Shown here in pieces: positions 39,827-47,937 of a stretch of 64,000 nt of DNA. Positions within the stretch are counted from its first letter, which is position 1, and the number at the start of each line of letters is the position of its first letter. A program made the translations under genes and the position numbers. Under the pieces are notes generated by a model that was given only the letters and a program-made list of their open reading frames with translations, was not told the DNA's origin and did not search any database. This DNA comes from Bradyrhizobium sp. (GTDB taxonomy: Bacteria; Pseudomonadota; Alphaproteobacteria; Rhizobiales; Xanthobacteraceae), in the NCBI RefSeq assembly GCF_027451485.1, contig NZ_DAIDJE010000078.1, forward strand, positions 19,755 through 83,754, in the 5' to 3' direction.

Positions 39827-41476
39827 ATGCCGCTTCATCTCATTTCGCGCGCTTCCGCGTGGCGATTCCAACCATTTGGCCGTTCGAGCCGTCGGACGCT
39901 CCTGGCAGCGACGGCCGTTTCGGCGCTCGCCTGCCATGGCGCTTGGGCTGAAGGTGACGTCAACGAGGCTGTACTGAAAAAAATGGAAGCGATGGAGCAG
40001 CGCATTGAGTTGCTCGAAGCTGAACTCAAGCAGAAGCGAGCGGCCGATGCCGCAGCACAACCTTCGCCGATAGAGAAGAAGACCCCCCTCGACAAGAAGC
40101 AGGCTGCATCGACCGAAAAGCTGCCTAAAAAGGCGCCTCAGGCAGATGCAGGCAAGAACGACCGAGCGGTCGCTGCGGCAGAACCGGCGCCGTCCCCCCA
40201 AGGCAAGCCTGCGACCAAGACAGATAATTTGGACCTCGCCATGCCGGCATCCGACCTTCCAATTCTTGGTCTTGCCCCTTCGCCGGTTACCGGCTTGAGT
40301 ATCGGCGCTTACGGCGAGGTCTTGTTCGGCAGAACGCAGAATCCGGCGGCGGGCGGTCAGTGGCAGAATGGGTTCGACACCGCGCGAATGGTGCTGCTGC
40401 CGACTTACGCGATCACCGACAACATCATCTTCAATGCCGAGATCGAATTCGAGCACGGCGGCTCAGCGTTCGACAACGACGACAAGATGCACGGTACCGC
40501 CGAGATCGAGCAGCTCTGGATCGATTTCAAGATCATCGACCAGTTCAACTGGCGTGCGCCCGGCGTCGATCTGATACCCATCGGATTTATCAACGTGCAT
40601 CACGAACCGACACAGTTTTATAGCGTCTATCGGCCCGAGCTCTACAACGGCCTTATTCCATCGACCTGGATGGCGCCCGCCACCAGCGTCTACGGCTCGA
40701 TCACCGATGGTCTGAGCTATCAGGTGATGCTCAGCGCCACCAACGAAGACTATGGCGATTCCTTTGATAATCGCACGGCGGCGAAAACCGTGCCGCCGCC
40801 CGGCATACCCTATTTGCCTGGTATCGATGGGCTCAACGCGCTCGCGTTCTCCAAGCCTCCAATCGGCGGCTTCGAGCAGCTATCAAACGCACTCGCGGTG
40901 TCCGGTCGGCTCGACTTCTCGCCGCCATTTCTCCCAGGCTTCAACGGCAGCGTCAGCGCCTATTACTCGCCGAATACCACGCCGCGCGGCGCCCATGACG
41001 ATCTCGGCAACCTCCTCGGCAGTTCGAGCCTCGCCATGTTCGATGCCGAATTCCGCTATCGGGTACCCGATACAGGGCTGGAATTGCGGGGCGAATACGT
41101 CCATGTCGGCTTCGGCAATCCGGCAAACCTGCGCGCCAACAACGATAGCGATCCGACCGACAATGTTGGAGCATCGATGTTCGGCTATTCGGGCGAGATC
41201 GCCTACCACGTCCCGCTCGGGACCATCCTGAAGAGCGACTGGGAAGCGGTGCCGTTCTACAACTACACCTACGAGAATCTTCAGGCCGGCGGATTCGCTG
41301 GAACCGATTTCAACCTGCCAACCGGCGCGGGACAACGTCAATTTCACACCGCTGGTGTCGCCGTATTCCCGTCGCCGAAAGTCGTGCTGAAAGCCGAATA
41401 TCAAAGGGTGATCGACAAGAGCCTCGCCGGCGCGCTTTCGGATTCGTATCTTGGCGGGGTCGGCTTCTTCTTTTAG
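39827..41476 (+). CDS. outer-membrane porin with N-terminal coiled coil
   Basis: The 549-residue protein has a long basic n-region and signal peptide (TLLAATAVSALACHGAWA), then a coiled-coil stretch (VLKKMEAMEQRIELLEAELKQKRA). A Lys/Ala/Pro-rich linker (about 65-130) and a beta-barrel rich in alternating aromatic strands follow, ending in the terminal Phe typical of outer-membrane barrels (GVGFFF). It resembles OprP/OprO-like porins with a trimerising coiled coil. The substrate is not evident. It heads a tight group with an FMN-binding protein, ApbE and a membrane protein, downstream of feoAB, which suggests iron or a small chelate. Confidence 0.82.
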   Translation: MPLHLISRASAWRFQPFGRSSRRTLLAATAVSALACHGAWAEGDVNEAVLKKMEAMEQRIELLEAELKQKRAADAAAQPSPIEKKTPLDKKQAASTEKLPKKAPQADAGKNDRAVAAAEPAPSPQGKPATKTDNLDLAMPASDLPILGLAPSPVTGLSIGAYGEVLFGRTQNPAAGGQWQNGFDTARMVLLPTYAITDNIIFNAEIEFEHGGSAFDNDDKMHGTAEIEQLWIDFKIIDQFNWRAPGVDLIPIGFINVHHEPTQFYSVYRPELYNGLIPSTWMAPATSVYGSITDGLSYQVMLSATNEDYGDSFDNRTAAKTVPPPGIPYLPGIDGLNALAFSKPPIGGFEQLSNALAVSGRLDFSPPFLPGFNGSVSAYYSPNTTPRGAHDDLGNLLGSSSLAMFDAEFRYRVPDTGLELRGEYVHVGFGNPANLRANNDSDPTDNVGASMFGYSGEIAYHVPLGTILKSDWEAVPFYNYTYENLQAGGFAGTDFNLPTGAGQRQFHTAGVAVFPSPKVVLKAEYQRVIDKSLAGALSDSYLGGVGFFF

Positions 41477-41563
41477 CGCGCGACAAGTATGAGGTTAGCG
41501 AAGGCCGTGCGTCGCAGCTGGCGCGGGAGGCAAAGACATGGAAGTGATGGCATCAGGTGATCT

Positions 41564-42037
41564 ATGACGGAATGGATTCGATTTGCACTGCCGGTGACGG
41601 CGATCGCTTCGGTCGTCTCTCCGGTCTATGCGATGGAGTATCTTTCGATTGAAGAAGCGCAGAAGCAGGCCTTCCCATCGGCCACCCAGTTCACCGCAGT
41701 TCAGGCGGGAAGGATATGGAAAGCCGAGGCTGGTGGCCATGTCGTCGGTTATTTCATCTTCGACCGGGTCGTCGGCAAGCACCTTTATATCGATTATGCC
41801 GTTGCTTTGACGACAACGGGAGCGGTGCACAAGGTCGAAATCCTGCAATATCGCGAATCTTACGGCGGCGAGGTCCGAAGCCCGAGCTGGCTCGCGCAAT
41901 TTGTCGGAAAGACGAACGCGAGTCCGCTCAAGATCAACGGAGATATCAGGAATATTGCGGGTGCCACGCTGTCCTCGACGCATGTTACCGAAGGCGTGAA
42001 ACGGATCTTGGCGACCTATGGCAGCCGCCTCAAATAG
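41564..42037 (+). CDS. secreted FMN-binding domain protein
   Basis: The 157-residue protein has a signal peptide (WIRFALPVTAIASVVSPVYA) and an FMN_bind domain of the NqrC/RnfG type. The flavin attachment region reads NIAGATLSSTHVTEGV, with Ser137 (in AGATLS) at the position normally flavinylated; the usual first Ser of the SGAT motif is Ala here. It would carry a covalent FMN in the periplasm, put on by the ApbE encoded next to it (20-base overlap of the genes). A role in moving electrons to extracytoplasmic Fe3+ is inferred from context. Confidence 0.85.
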   Translation: MTEWIRFALPVTAIASVVSPVYAMEYLSIEEAQKQAFPSATQFTAVQAGRIWKAEAGGHVVGYFIFDRVVGKHLYIDYAVALTTTGAVHKVEILQYRESYGGEVRSPSWLAQFVGKTNASPLKINGDIRNIAGATLSSTHVTEGVKRILATYGSRLK

Positions 42038-42929
42038 CGTACGCCGGGCCAGACCCTTGCTCGGTACGTTCGTCGAAATCGAGGCGGCCGGGTCGTTTCA
42101 GCCCGATGTCCTGAGCGCGGTCGAAGCCGCGTTCGAGGCGGTCTCGACTGTGCATCAGCTGATGAGTTTTCACGACCCGGACAGCGATGTCGGCCGTCTC
42201 AACCGGGAAGCTCACGTTCGCCCGGTCCCCGTGCATGCCCTGACGTTCGAAGTCCTGGAAGCGGCGCTCGAAATGAACCGGCGGTCGAACGGAATTTTTG
42301 ATGTCGCCGTAGCTCCGGGCCTTCAGGCGGCAGGGATTTTGCCGAAGACCGGCCGAGACGTCTCGCTCACGGCGGAGCCAGGAGCGACCGACGCGATCAT
42401 GCTCTTGGAAGGCAATGTGGTTGGCTTTCGAGATGCCGGCGTGAGGATCGACCTTGGCGGGATCGCGAAAGGCTTTGCGGTCGATCGCGCGCTCAGTATT
42501 CTGCGCGAGCGGGGCGTCGTGAACGCGATCGTGAATGCAGGCGGCGATCTTGCTTGTTTCGGCGAGGAAACCCGAACCGTTTGCATTCGCCATCCACGCG
42601 ATCCCGGCCGCATCGTCTGTCAGATCCAACTCGTCGACGCGGCGCTCGCGACGACGGCGCGTCGCTTTGATCCCTTCCATTCCACGGAAACCGCCAGGCC
42701 GGCCATTATTGACCCTCGTGCCACGGTGGCCGCCTGTGCCAACGACGGGGCGACCGTGCGGGCGGCTTCCTGCATGATCGCCGACGCCTTGACGAAGGTC
42801 GTGATGATTGCCGGAACGGGCGCAACCGAGTTGATCGAGCAGTACAGCGCAAGTGCGCTACTGATTGGTTCCGACCGCGGTCTCCAGATCACCCCCGATT
42901 GGCAACACGCGGTGCACCTTGCGGCTTAA
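42018..42929 (+). CDS. apbE: FAD:protein FMN transferase ApbE
   Basis: Transfers FMN from FAD to Thr/Ser of target flavoproteins. The 303-residue protein has the family segments RPLLGTFVEIEA, DPDSDVGRLNR, VRIDLGGIAKGFAVDRA, NAGGDLACFGE and IIDPRAT (HIIDPRTG in most members). The C-terminal ADALTKVVMIAG metal-binding region is present. No signal peptide or lipobox is visible at the N-terminus (MAAASNSVRRARPLLG), whereas many ApbE proteins are exported lipoproteins. It overlaps both flanking genes, so the three are translationally coupled. Confidence 0.93.
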   Translation: MAAASNSVRRARPLLGTFVEIEAAGSFQPDVLSAVEAAFEAVSTVHQLMSFHDPDSDVGRLNREAHVRPVPVHALTFEVLEAALEMNRRSNGIFDVAVAPGLQAAGILPKTGRDVSLTAEPGATDAIMLLEGNVVGFRDAGVRIDLGGIAKGFAVDRALSILRERGVVNAIVNAGGDLACFGEETRTVCIRHPRDPGRIVCQIQLVDAALATTARRFDPFHSTETARPAIIDPRATVAACANDGATVRAASCMIADALTKVVMIAGTGATELIEQYSASALLIGSDRGLQITPDWQHAVHLAA

Positions 42930-43338
42930 ACTCCCATTCCGCCTCGCGATCTATGCAGCCTTTGCCATCCTGTTTCTGACCGGGGTGGGATGGCTTGTTG
43001 CGGATTGGCGGAAGGAGATTTCCGGTGATGAAATCTGGCAGCAGGCGATTGCGTATCTCCTGATGACACACGGCGGCGCCGCCATGGTGACACTGATGAT
43101 GGTCGGCGCGCTCATTCCGATTCATCTCATGCGTGCTTGGCGAAGCCGGACGAATCGCGTTTCCGGAGCTGTGATGGCGACGTTCAATGCTATCCTGATC
43201 GGGACAGCCTTCGGGCTCTATTACCTCGGTTCGGAAACGTTGCGGCCGTGGATCAGCTGGACCCACATCGCCGCCGGATTTTCATTGGCCCTGATGTTTC
43301 CGCTGCATATCTACTGGGGCCGGCGAAAATTGCGTTAG
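42919..43338 (+). CDS. four-helix membrane protein with heme-type histidines (DUF4405/cytochrome b-like)
   Basis: The 139-residue protein has four predicted membrane helices with one His in or near each half: LLMTHGGAAM, IPIHLMRAWR, SWTHIAAGF and MFPLHIYWG. That pattern fits two heme b ligated across a four-helix bundle. The likely start is the TTG at 42919, overlapping apbE by 11 bases; no ATG fits. In its operon it could pass electrons from the quinone pool to the flavinylated partner. Family assignment is by topology and His pattern only. Confidence 0.7.
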   Translation: MRLKLPFRLAIYAAFAILFLTGVGWLVADWRKEISGDEIWQQAIAYLLMTHGGAAMVTLMMVGALIPIHLMRAWRSRTNRVSGAVMATFNAILIGTAFGLYYLGSETLRPWISWTHIAAGFSLALMFPLHIYWGRRKLR

Positions 43339-43341
43339 CCG

Positions 43342-44016
43342 CTACTGCAATCCGGTGTCGTTGCTGGTGCGCTTCTTGGCGAGATCCATCTCGGTGATCG
43401 CGATCAGGATTTCGGCGCGTGTCTTGAGGTCGGGGGCTTCAAGCATCGCCTGCTTTTCTGGTGGCCCGTAGGGAGACATCATCGCAAGCGCATTGACCAG
43501 CGCCTCATTCGGCGCGTTCTCGATGCCTTCCCAGTCGACCTTGAGGTTGTTGGCCTTGAGAAAATCCATCAGCGCTTTGAGCAGCGCCTCTCGATCGACG
43601 GCTTCCTCGCCCTTTCGCGCGGTAAAATCGTCGATATAGGGAAAATAATCGACCTTGCACTGCCGGTAGGGCGTCAGCGCGCTCTGTTCCTCGACCACCT
43701 TGAAGCGGGAGATGCCGGTGAGCTCGAGGATATAGCGGCCGTCGCCCGACTCGGCGAGCTGGGTGATGCGTCCGACGCAGCCGACCTGAAACAGCTTCGG
43801 GTGGGTCTCGTCCGGAGAGTGCGAGACGTCGGGCTGGATCATCCCGATCAGGCGATGTCCGTCGCGAAACGCGTCGTCGACCATGGCGAGATAGCGCTGT
43901 TCGAAAATGTTAAGCGGCATCTGCCCACGCGGCAACAACAGCGCGCCGGGCAGCGGAAACACCGGAATGATCTCGGGCAGGTCGGAGGGTCCGCGATATT
44001 CGGCATTGATCGGCAT
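43342..44016 (-). CDS. LON substrate-binding domain protein
   Basis: The 224-residue protein consists of the N-terminal domain of Lon protease without ATPase or protease parts. Typical segments are IPVFPLPGALLLPRGQMPLNIFEQRYLAMVDDAF and the VGCVGRITQLAESGDGRYILELTGISRFKV strand. The function of stand-alone LON proteins is unclear. The ATG at 44016 gives MPINAEYRGPSDLPE. It follows the thioredoxin-TPR chaperone gene on the same strand, as often seen in alphaproteobacteria, and an inverted repeat lies in its leader. Confidence 0.9.
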   Translation of the reverse strand: MPINAEYRGPSDLPEIIPVFPLPGALLLPRGQMPLNIFEQRYLAMVDDAFRDGHRLIGMIQPDVSHSPDETHPKLFQVGCVGRITQLAESGDGRYILELTGISRFKVVEEQSALTPYRQCKVDYFPYIDDFTARKGEEAVDREALLKALMDFLKANNLKVDWEGIENAPNEALVNALAMMSPYGPPEKQAMLEAPDLKTRAEILIAITEMDLAKKRTSNDTGLQ

Positions 44017-44051
44017 TGCGGTCACCAGCGCATATCGTGCCTTTGGTGATC

Positions 44052-44106
44052 CAATTCTAACATTTGAATCGCGATATGGCAGGCGCTTTTGCAAACGTTA
44101 GAATTG
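44052..44106. repeat. 55-base inverted repeat in the LON-gene leader
   Basis: Arms of 15 bases with one mismatch (CAATTCTAACATTTG at 44052-44066 and GCAAACGTTAGAATTG ending at 44106) enclose a loop of about 25 bases. It lies 35 bases upstream of the LON start codon and after the thioredoxin-TPR stop. The arm sequence differs from the GAAGTTC repeats elsewhere in the window. Confidence 0.75.
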
Positions 44107-44154
44107 AAGGACCACCAGCTAGTGGAAGTTGCTCGGCCGCGGCGGGGCTCGGAA

Positions 44155-45072
44155 TTACGAGAACAGGATCGTCGACAGCCGCTTTCTTCCTTCAACGGTC
44201 GCCTCATCGGTTGCGCCCCACGCATCGAAGAACTGGATCAGCTGCTTGCGGGCGCCGTCCTCGTTCCACTTGCGGTCCCGCTTGATGATTTCGAGCAGCT
44301 GCTGGGTCGCCTCCGTGCGTTTGCCGGCGGCGTTGAGCGCCGTGGCGAGATCGAACCGTGCTTGATGGTCTAGCGGATTTGCGGCGACTTTCTGTTCAAG
44401 GTCGGCAAGCGGCCCAAGCGAGCTTGCCTGTTCGGCCAGATCGATCATGGCCTGGACGGCCTTGACCGCGGCGTCGCCGCGCTTGGATTCCGGAACCATC
44501 GCCAGCGTCTGCTTGGCCCGGTCCATTGCGCCGGTCGTGGCGTAGCACTTCGCCAGTCCCGCAAGGCCTGGGATATTGGTGGCATCGGCGGCGAGAACTT
44601 CCGCGTAGATCGAGGCGGCGGTCGCGGCATCGCCGTCGGCGAGCACGGTCTCGGCCTCTTTGAGCACCTCTGCGATGTTGGGCTCTCCGGGCACGCCGGC
44701 CGTGAGCTTGTTGACGAACGCCGTGACCTGGCTCTCCGGCAAAGCGCCCATAAAGCCATCGGCGGGCTGACCATTGACGAAGGCGATGACAGCCGGAATC
44801 GACTGGATGCCCATCTGGCCCGGAATCGCCGGGTGCTCGTCGATGTTCATCTTGACCAGCTTGACCTTGCCCCTGGCGGCGCGGACGACCTTTTCAAGGA
44901 TGGGCGTGAGCTGGCGGCAGGGGCCGCACCACTTTGCCCAGAAATCGATCAGCACCGGCTGCCGTTTGGATTCCTCGATCACGTCCTTGACGAAACTCTG
45001 GGTCGTCGTGTCCTTGATCAGATCGGGTGTTGCCTGCGGTGCGGCTCCATTGCCCTGCTCTATTATCGTCAC
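44155..45072 (-). CDS. thioredoxin-TPR co-chaperone (CnoX/YbbN)
   Basis: The 305-residue protein has an N-terminal thioredoxin domain with the full redox site WCGPC at 48-52, followed by helical TPR-like repeats (about 150-300, for example EVLKEAETVLADGDAATAASIYAEVL). CnoX proteins protect substrates from oxidative aggregation and pass them to chaperonins. E. coli YbbN has lost the redox Cys pair, whereas this one keeps it, as alphaproteobacterial members do. It is upstream of the LON-domain gene on the same strand. Confidence 0.93.
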   Translation of the reverse strand: MTIIEQGNGAAPQATPDLIKDTTTQSFVKDVIEESKRQPVLIDFWAKWCGPCRQLTPILEKVVRAARGKVKLVKMNIDEHPAIPGQMGIQSIPAVIAFVNGQPADGFMGALPESQVTAFVNKLTAGVPGEPNIAEVLKEAETVLADGDAATAASIYAEVLAADATNIPGLAGLAKCYATTGAMDRAKQTLAMVPESKRGDAAVKAVQAMIDLAEQASSLGPLADLEQKVAANPLDHQARFDLATALNAAGKRTEATQQLLEIIKRDRKWNEDGARKQLIQFFDAWGATDEATVEGRKRLSTILFS

Positions 45073-45544
45073 GGAAATCCTCGTCTGATGTCTTGCCAGT
45101 GGTCTGGCCGGCCGCGACTGTCTAGCACGCTCCGGCCTCGCCGTTCAGAACTTCTCCCCCAAATGGCGGCTGCTTACGAAATTTCAATCGGTTTCGCGGA
45201 TTTGGCCGAGGATGCGGGCCGCCACACGGCGCCATCGGGCGCGGATTGGGCGTTGTTGTCTCAGGACGGCGCCGCGCTCTTCTTCATAGACGGTCAGCCA
45301 TGGCCAAGGCCGATTGAAAGCAATCCTCGCCCGAATCGATCGAGCCTCCAGCCGGCGCAGTTTCGGGCCATCGGCGATTTCGGAGACCGCTCGAGGCCAT
45401 TTCCGGCCGATTTCGGCAAAATGGCAGTAATATCGGGCGCTTAAGCTATTTTCGATTGTGCGCTGCTGGCTGTTGCATTCGCTGTCCGCATTTGGCATAG
45501 GTCAGACGTCACCCGATAAACGTGAGGTGACGCTTCCCAAGGAT
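45073..45544. other. gap between the thioredoxin-TPR gene and tRNA-Gly
   Basis: These 472 bases hold no gene I can support. Short open frames exist on both strands, but none has recognisable family features. The promoters of the flanking genes must lie here. Confidence 0.55.
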
Positions 45545-45619
<75 letters not shown>

Positions 45620-45867
45620 GGTTTCCGCAACATGCAGCGCCGGGTGCGTGCATCGGCCTGTCATTCGGCGGAGTTTCCCTCGAAAACCGCTGTGATCCCT
45701 GTCGCGCAGCCTCGATATCGACTTAAGGCTCGGACCTTGCGCGCTTCTCTCTCGCCAAGGATATGCTAGGATTTTTCCAGCCTTGCCGCAGGCGGACGAT
45801 TCTGCGGCGGAGCTGTCATAAAAAACAAAGATCGCAGCCGCCTTGGCTGCACAGGGAGAGAGACGCG

Positions 45868-47133
45868 ATGAAATCGGCTTTCAATCGATCTATTCTTGCG
45901 CTCGCAGCGATCCTCGTGGCGGGGGCAACCGGTCAGGCCAAAGCGCAGGACAAGGCTCTGAAGCACTATGAGTCCGGCAACAAGGAATTCTGGACCCATC
46001 CGCCGGACGACTGGTTCCTCGGCGACGAGACCCAGACCCAGAAGGGTCTTGCCCCGAAAATGGGCCCGCCGACCGGCTCCTCTGACGCGGAGCTGGCCTC
46101 AACAATCAAGAAGATCAAGCTGCCGCCGGGCTTCAAGATTGAGGTGTACGCCTCCGGCGTGCTCGCCGCGCGTCAGATGGCCTGGGGCGACAAGGGCACG
46201 CTGTTCGTCGGCTCGTTCGGTCTCGGCAACGTCTACGCCATCACCGACAAGGGCGGCAAGAAAGAGGTCAAGACCATCCTCAAGGGTCTCAATCCGCCGA
46301 TGCCCACCGGCATCGCGTTCAAGGATGGCGCGCTCTACGTCATTAATGTCAACAAGCTGATCCGCTACGACAACGCCGAAGACAATCTCGACAAGCTCGG
46401 CGAAGGCAAGGTGGTCTATGACGACATGCCTTCCTATGCTGCGCACGGCTGGAAGTATCTCGCCGCCGACAAGGATGGCTGGTTCTACGTTCCATTCGGA
46501 CCGCCCTTCAACATCGGCATTCCGCCGACCAGCGTGTCGCAGATCCGGCGCGTCGATCCCAAGACCGGCAATGCCGAACTGGTCGCGCTTGGCGTCCGCA
46601 ACAGCGTGGGCGGCGATGTCGATCCGCGTACCGGAAAATACTGGTTCACCGAGAATGCGCGTGACTGGCTGAGCGACGATACGCCGAGCGACAAGCTCAA
46701 CATGATCTCGCGGCTCGGCGAGCACTTCGGCTATCCGTATTGCCACGAGGGAGACATCCCCGATCCGAAGTTCGCCATGGGCCACAAGTGCTCGGAGTTC
46801 ACGCCGCCCGTACTCAAGCTCGGCGCGCACGTCGCCCCGCTCGGCATGAAGTTCTATACGGGCAATATGTTCCCGGCCGAGTACAAGAACTCGATTCTGA
46901 TCGCCGAGCATGGCTCGTGGAACCGGCATAAGTATCAGGGTGCACGCATTGTTCGCGTCACCGCCGATCCGGACGGCAAGAATGCCAAGCAGACGGTGTT
47001 CGCCGAAGGCTGGCTCGACGGTGACCAAAGCTTCCACGGCCGTCCTGACGACATCATCCTGAACAAGGATGGATCGATTCTCGTCGCCGACGATTGGGCC
47101 GGTGCGATCTATCGCATCAGCTACAGCAAGTAG
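45868..47133 (+). CDS. PQQ-dependent sugar (sorbosone-type) dehydrogenase
   Basis: The 421-residue secreted protein has a signal peptide (SILALAAILVAGATGQAKA) and a beta-propeller of the soluble glucose/sorbosone dehydrogenase type. Motifs include LPPGFKIEVYASGVLAARQMAWGDKGTLFVGS, NSVGGDVDPRTGKYWFTENARDWL, HVAPLGMKFYTGNMFP, ILIAEHGSWNRHKYQGARIVR and the final DDWAGAIYRI. Such enzymes oxidise aldoses in the periplasm using PQQ. The ATG at 45868 has AGGGAGAG upstream. A diheme cytochrome c gene follows and may accept its electrons, though a strong terminator lies between. Confidence 0.88.
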   Translation: MKSAFNRSILALAAILVAGATGQAKAQDKALKHYESGNKEFWTHPPDDWFLGDETQTQKGLAPKMGPPTGSSDAELASTIKKIKLPPGFKIEVYASGVLAARQMAWGDKGTLFVGSFGLGNVYAITDKGGKKEVKTILKGLNPPMPTGIAFKDGALYVINVNKLIRYDNAEDNLDKLGEGKVVYDDMPSYAAHGWKYLAADKDGWFYVPFGPPFNIGIPPTSVSQIRRVDPKTGNAELVALGVRNSVGGDVDPRTGKYWFTENARDWLSDDTPSDKLNMISRLGEHFGYPYCHEGDIPDPKFAMGHKCSEFTPPVLKLGAHVAPLGMKFYTGNMFPAEYKNSILIAEHGSWNRHKYQGARIVRVTADPDGKNAKQTVFAEGWLDGDQSFHGRPDDIILNKDGSILVADDWAGAIYRISYSK

Positions 47134-47151
47134 AAGCTCAACTCCAAAAAG

Positions 47152-47190
47152 CTGCGGCCGCCTGGCAATGGGCGGCCGCAGATTTTGCTT
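47152..47190 (+). terminator. strong intrinsic terminator after the sugar dehydrogenase
   Basis: Perfect 11-base arms CTGCGGCCGCC (47152-47162) and GGCGGCCGCAG (47171-47181) enclose an 8-base loop and are followed by ATTTTGCTT. The stem is very GC rich. Confidence 0.85.
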
Positions 47191-47222
47191 TCAGCAGTAG
47201 ATGAAACGGAGCGGTACCGGTG

Positions 47223-47810
47223 ATGCGCCGATTTTTTTTGAGCGTTTTCTGCGCAGCCGCCTGGTCGATTGCCTCAACCGCAAGCTCGCCCGCCGCCGAC
47301 ATGGAGGCCGTGAAGAAGAAGGCCGAACTCTGCGCTACCTGTCACGGTGAGAACGGTATCTCGCAAACGGAAAACGTGCCCTCGCTGGCCGGTCAGCCCG
47401 ATCAATTCATCCAGTGGCAACTGGTGTTCTTCCGCAGCGGCTCGCGCAAAAGCGAGCAGATGCAGTCAATTGTCGAACAGCTCGACAACCAGGATATTCG
47501 CAATTTAGGGGCCTATTTCGCGTCACTCACGCCGCCAAAAGCGACAAAGGATGACAACCCGGACCTTTCGAAAAAGGGTGCGCAGGCGGCGAACGGCCGG
47601 CGCTGCGCCAACTGCCATACCGACAGTTTCGCGGGCAAGGGCGCGGTGGCGCGTATCGCCGGCCAGCGCGAGGAATATCTTTTGAAGGCGCTGCACGACT
47701 ACAAGTCCGGCGCGCGATCCGGCGGCGGCATGGCGGCGATGGCCGATGTCGCCTACCCCTTGAGCGAGGAGGAGATCACCGCACTGGCGCATTATCTGGC
47801 GCATTTGTAG
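47223..47810 (+). CDS. diheme c-type cytochrome
   Basis: The 195-residue periplasmic protein has a signal peptide (FFLSVFCAAAWSIASTASSPAAD). Its two class I cytochrome c domains have heme motifs CATCH at 37-41 and CANCH at 128-132; ligand Met candidates lie in KSEQMQS and GGGMAAM. It is of the cytochrome c4/c553 type. The ATG at 47223 follows GGAGCGG; the GTG just before is less likely. It may serve the upstream sugar dehydrogenase, but it has a terminator and about 40 bases in front and could have its own promoter. Confidence 0.93.
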   Translation: MRRFFLSVFCAAAWSIASTASSPAADMEAVKKKAELCATCHGENGISQTENVPSLAGQPDQFIQWQLVFFRSGSRKSEQMQSIVEQLDNQDIRNLGAYFASLTPPKATKDDNPDLSKKGAQAANGRRCANCHTDSFAGKGAVARIAGQREEYLLKALHDYKSGARSGGGMAAMADVAYPLSEEEITALAHYLAHL

Positions 47811-47937
47811 GATCTTCTCCCGGCGAATGCCGGGACCCGTAGCCGCAGCTTCATCGAATTCGATGACGCCGGTCGCCGCCTGTAATGGTGCCGGTGGCTG
47901 CGGGGCTTTGCATCAAGGACGAGCGCTAAAACAGCGA

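Noticed and set aside
45184..45498. 104-codon minus-strand frame upstream of tRNA-Gly.
   Set aside because: No recognisable motif and no convincing ribosome-binding site; treated as non-coding.
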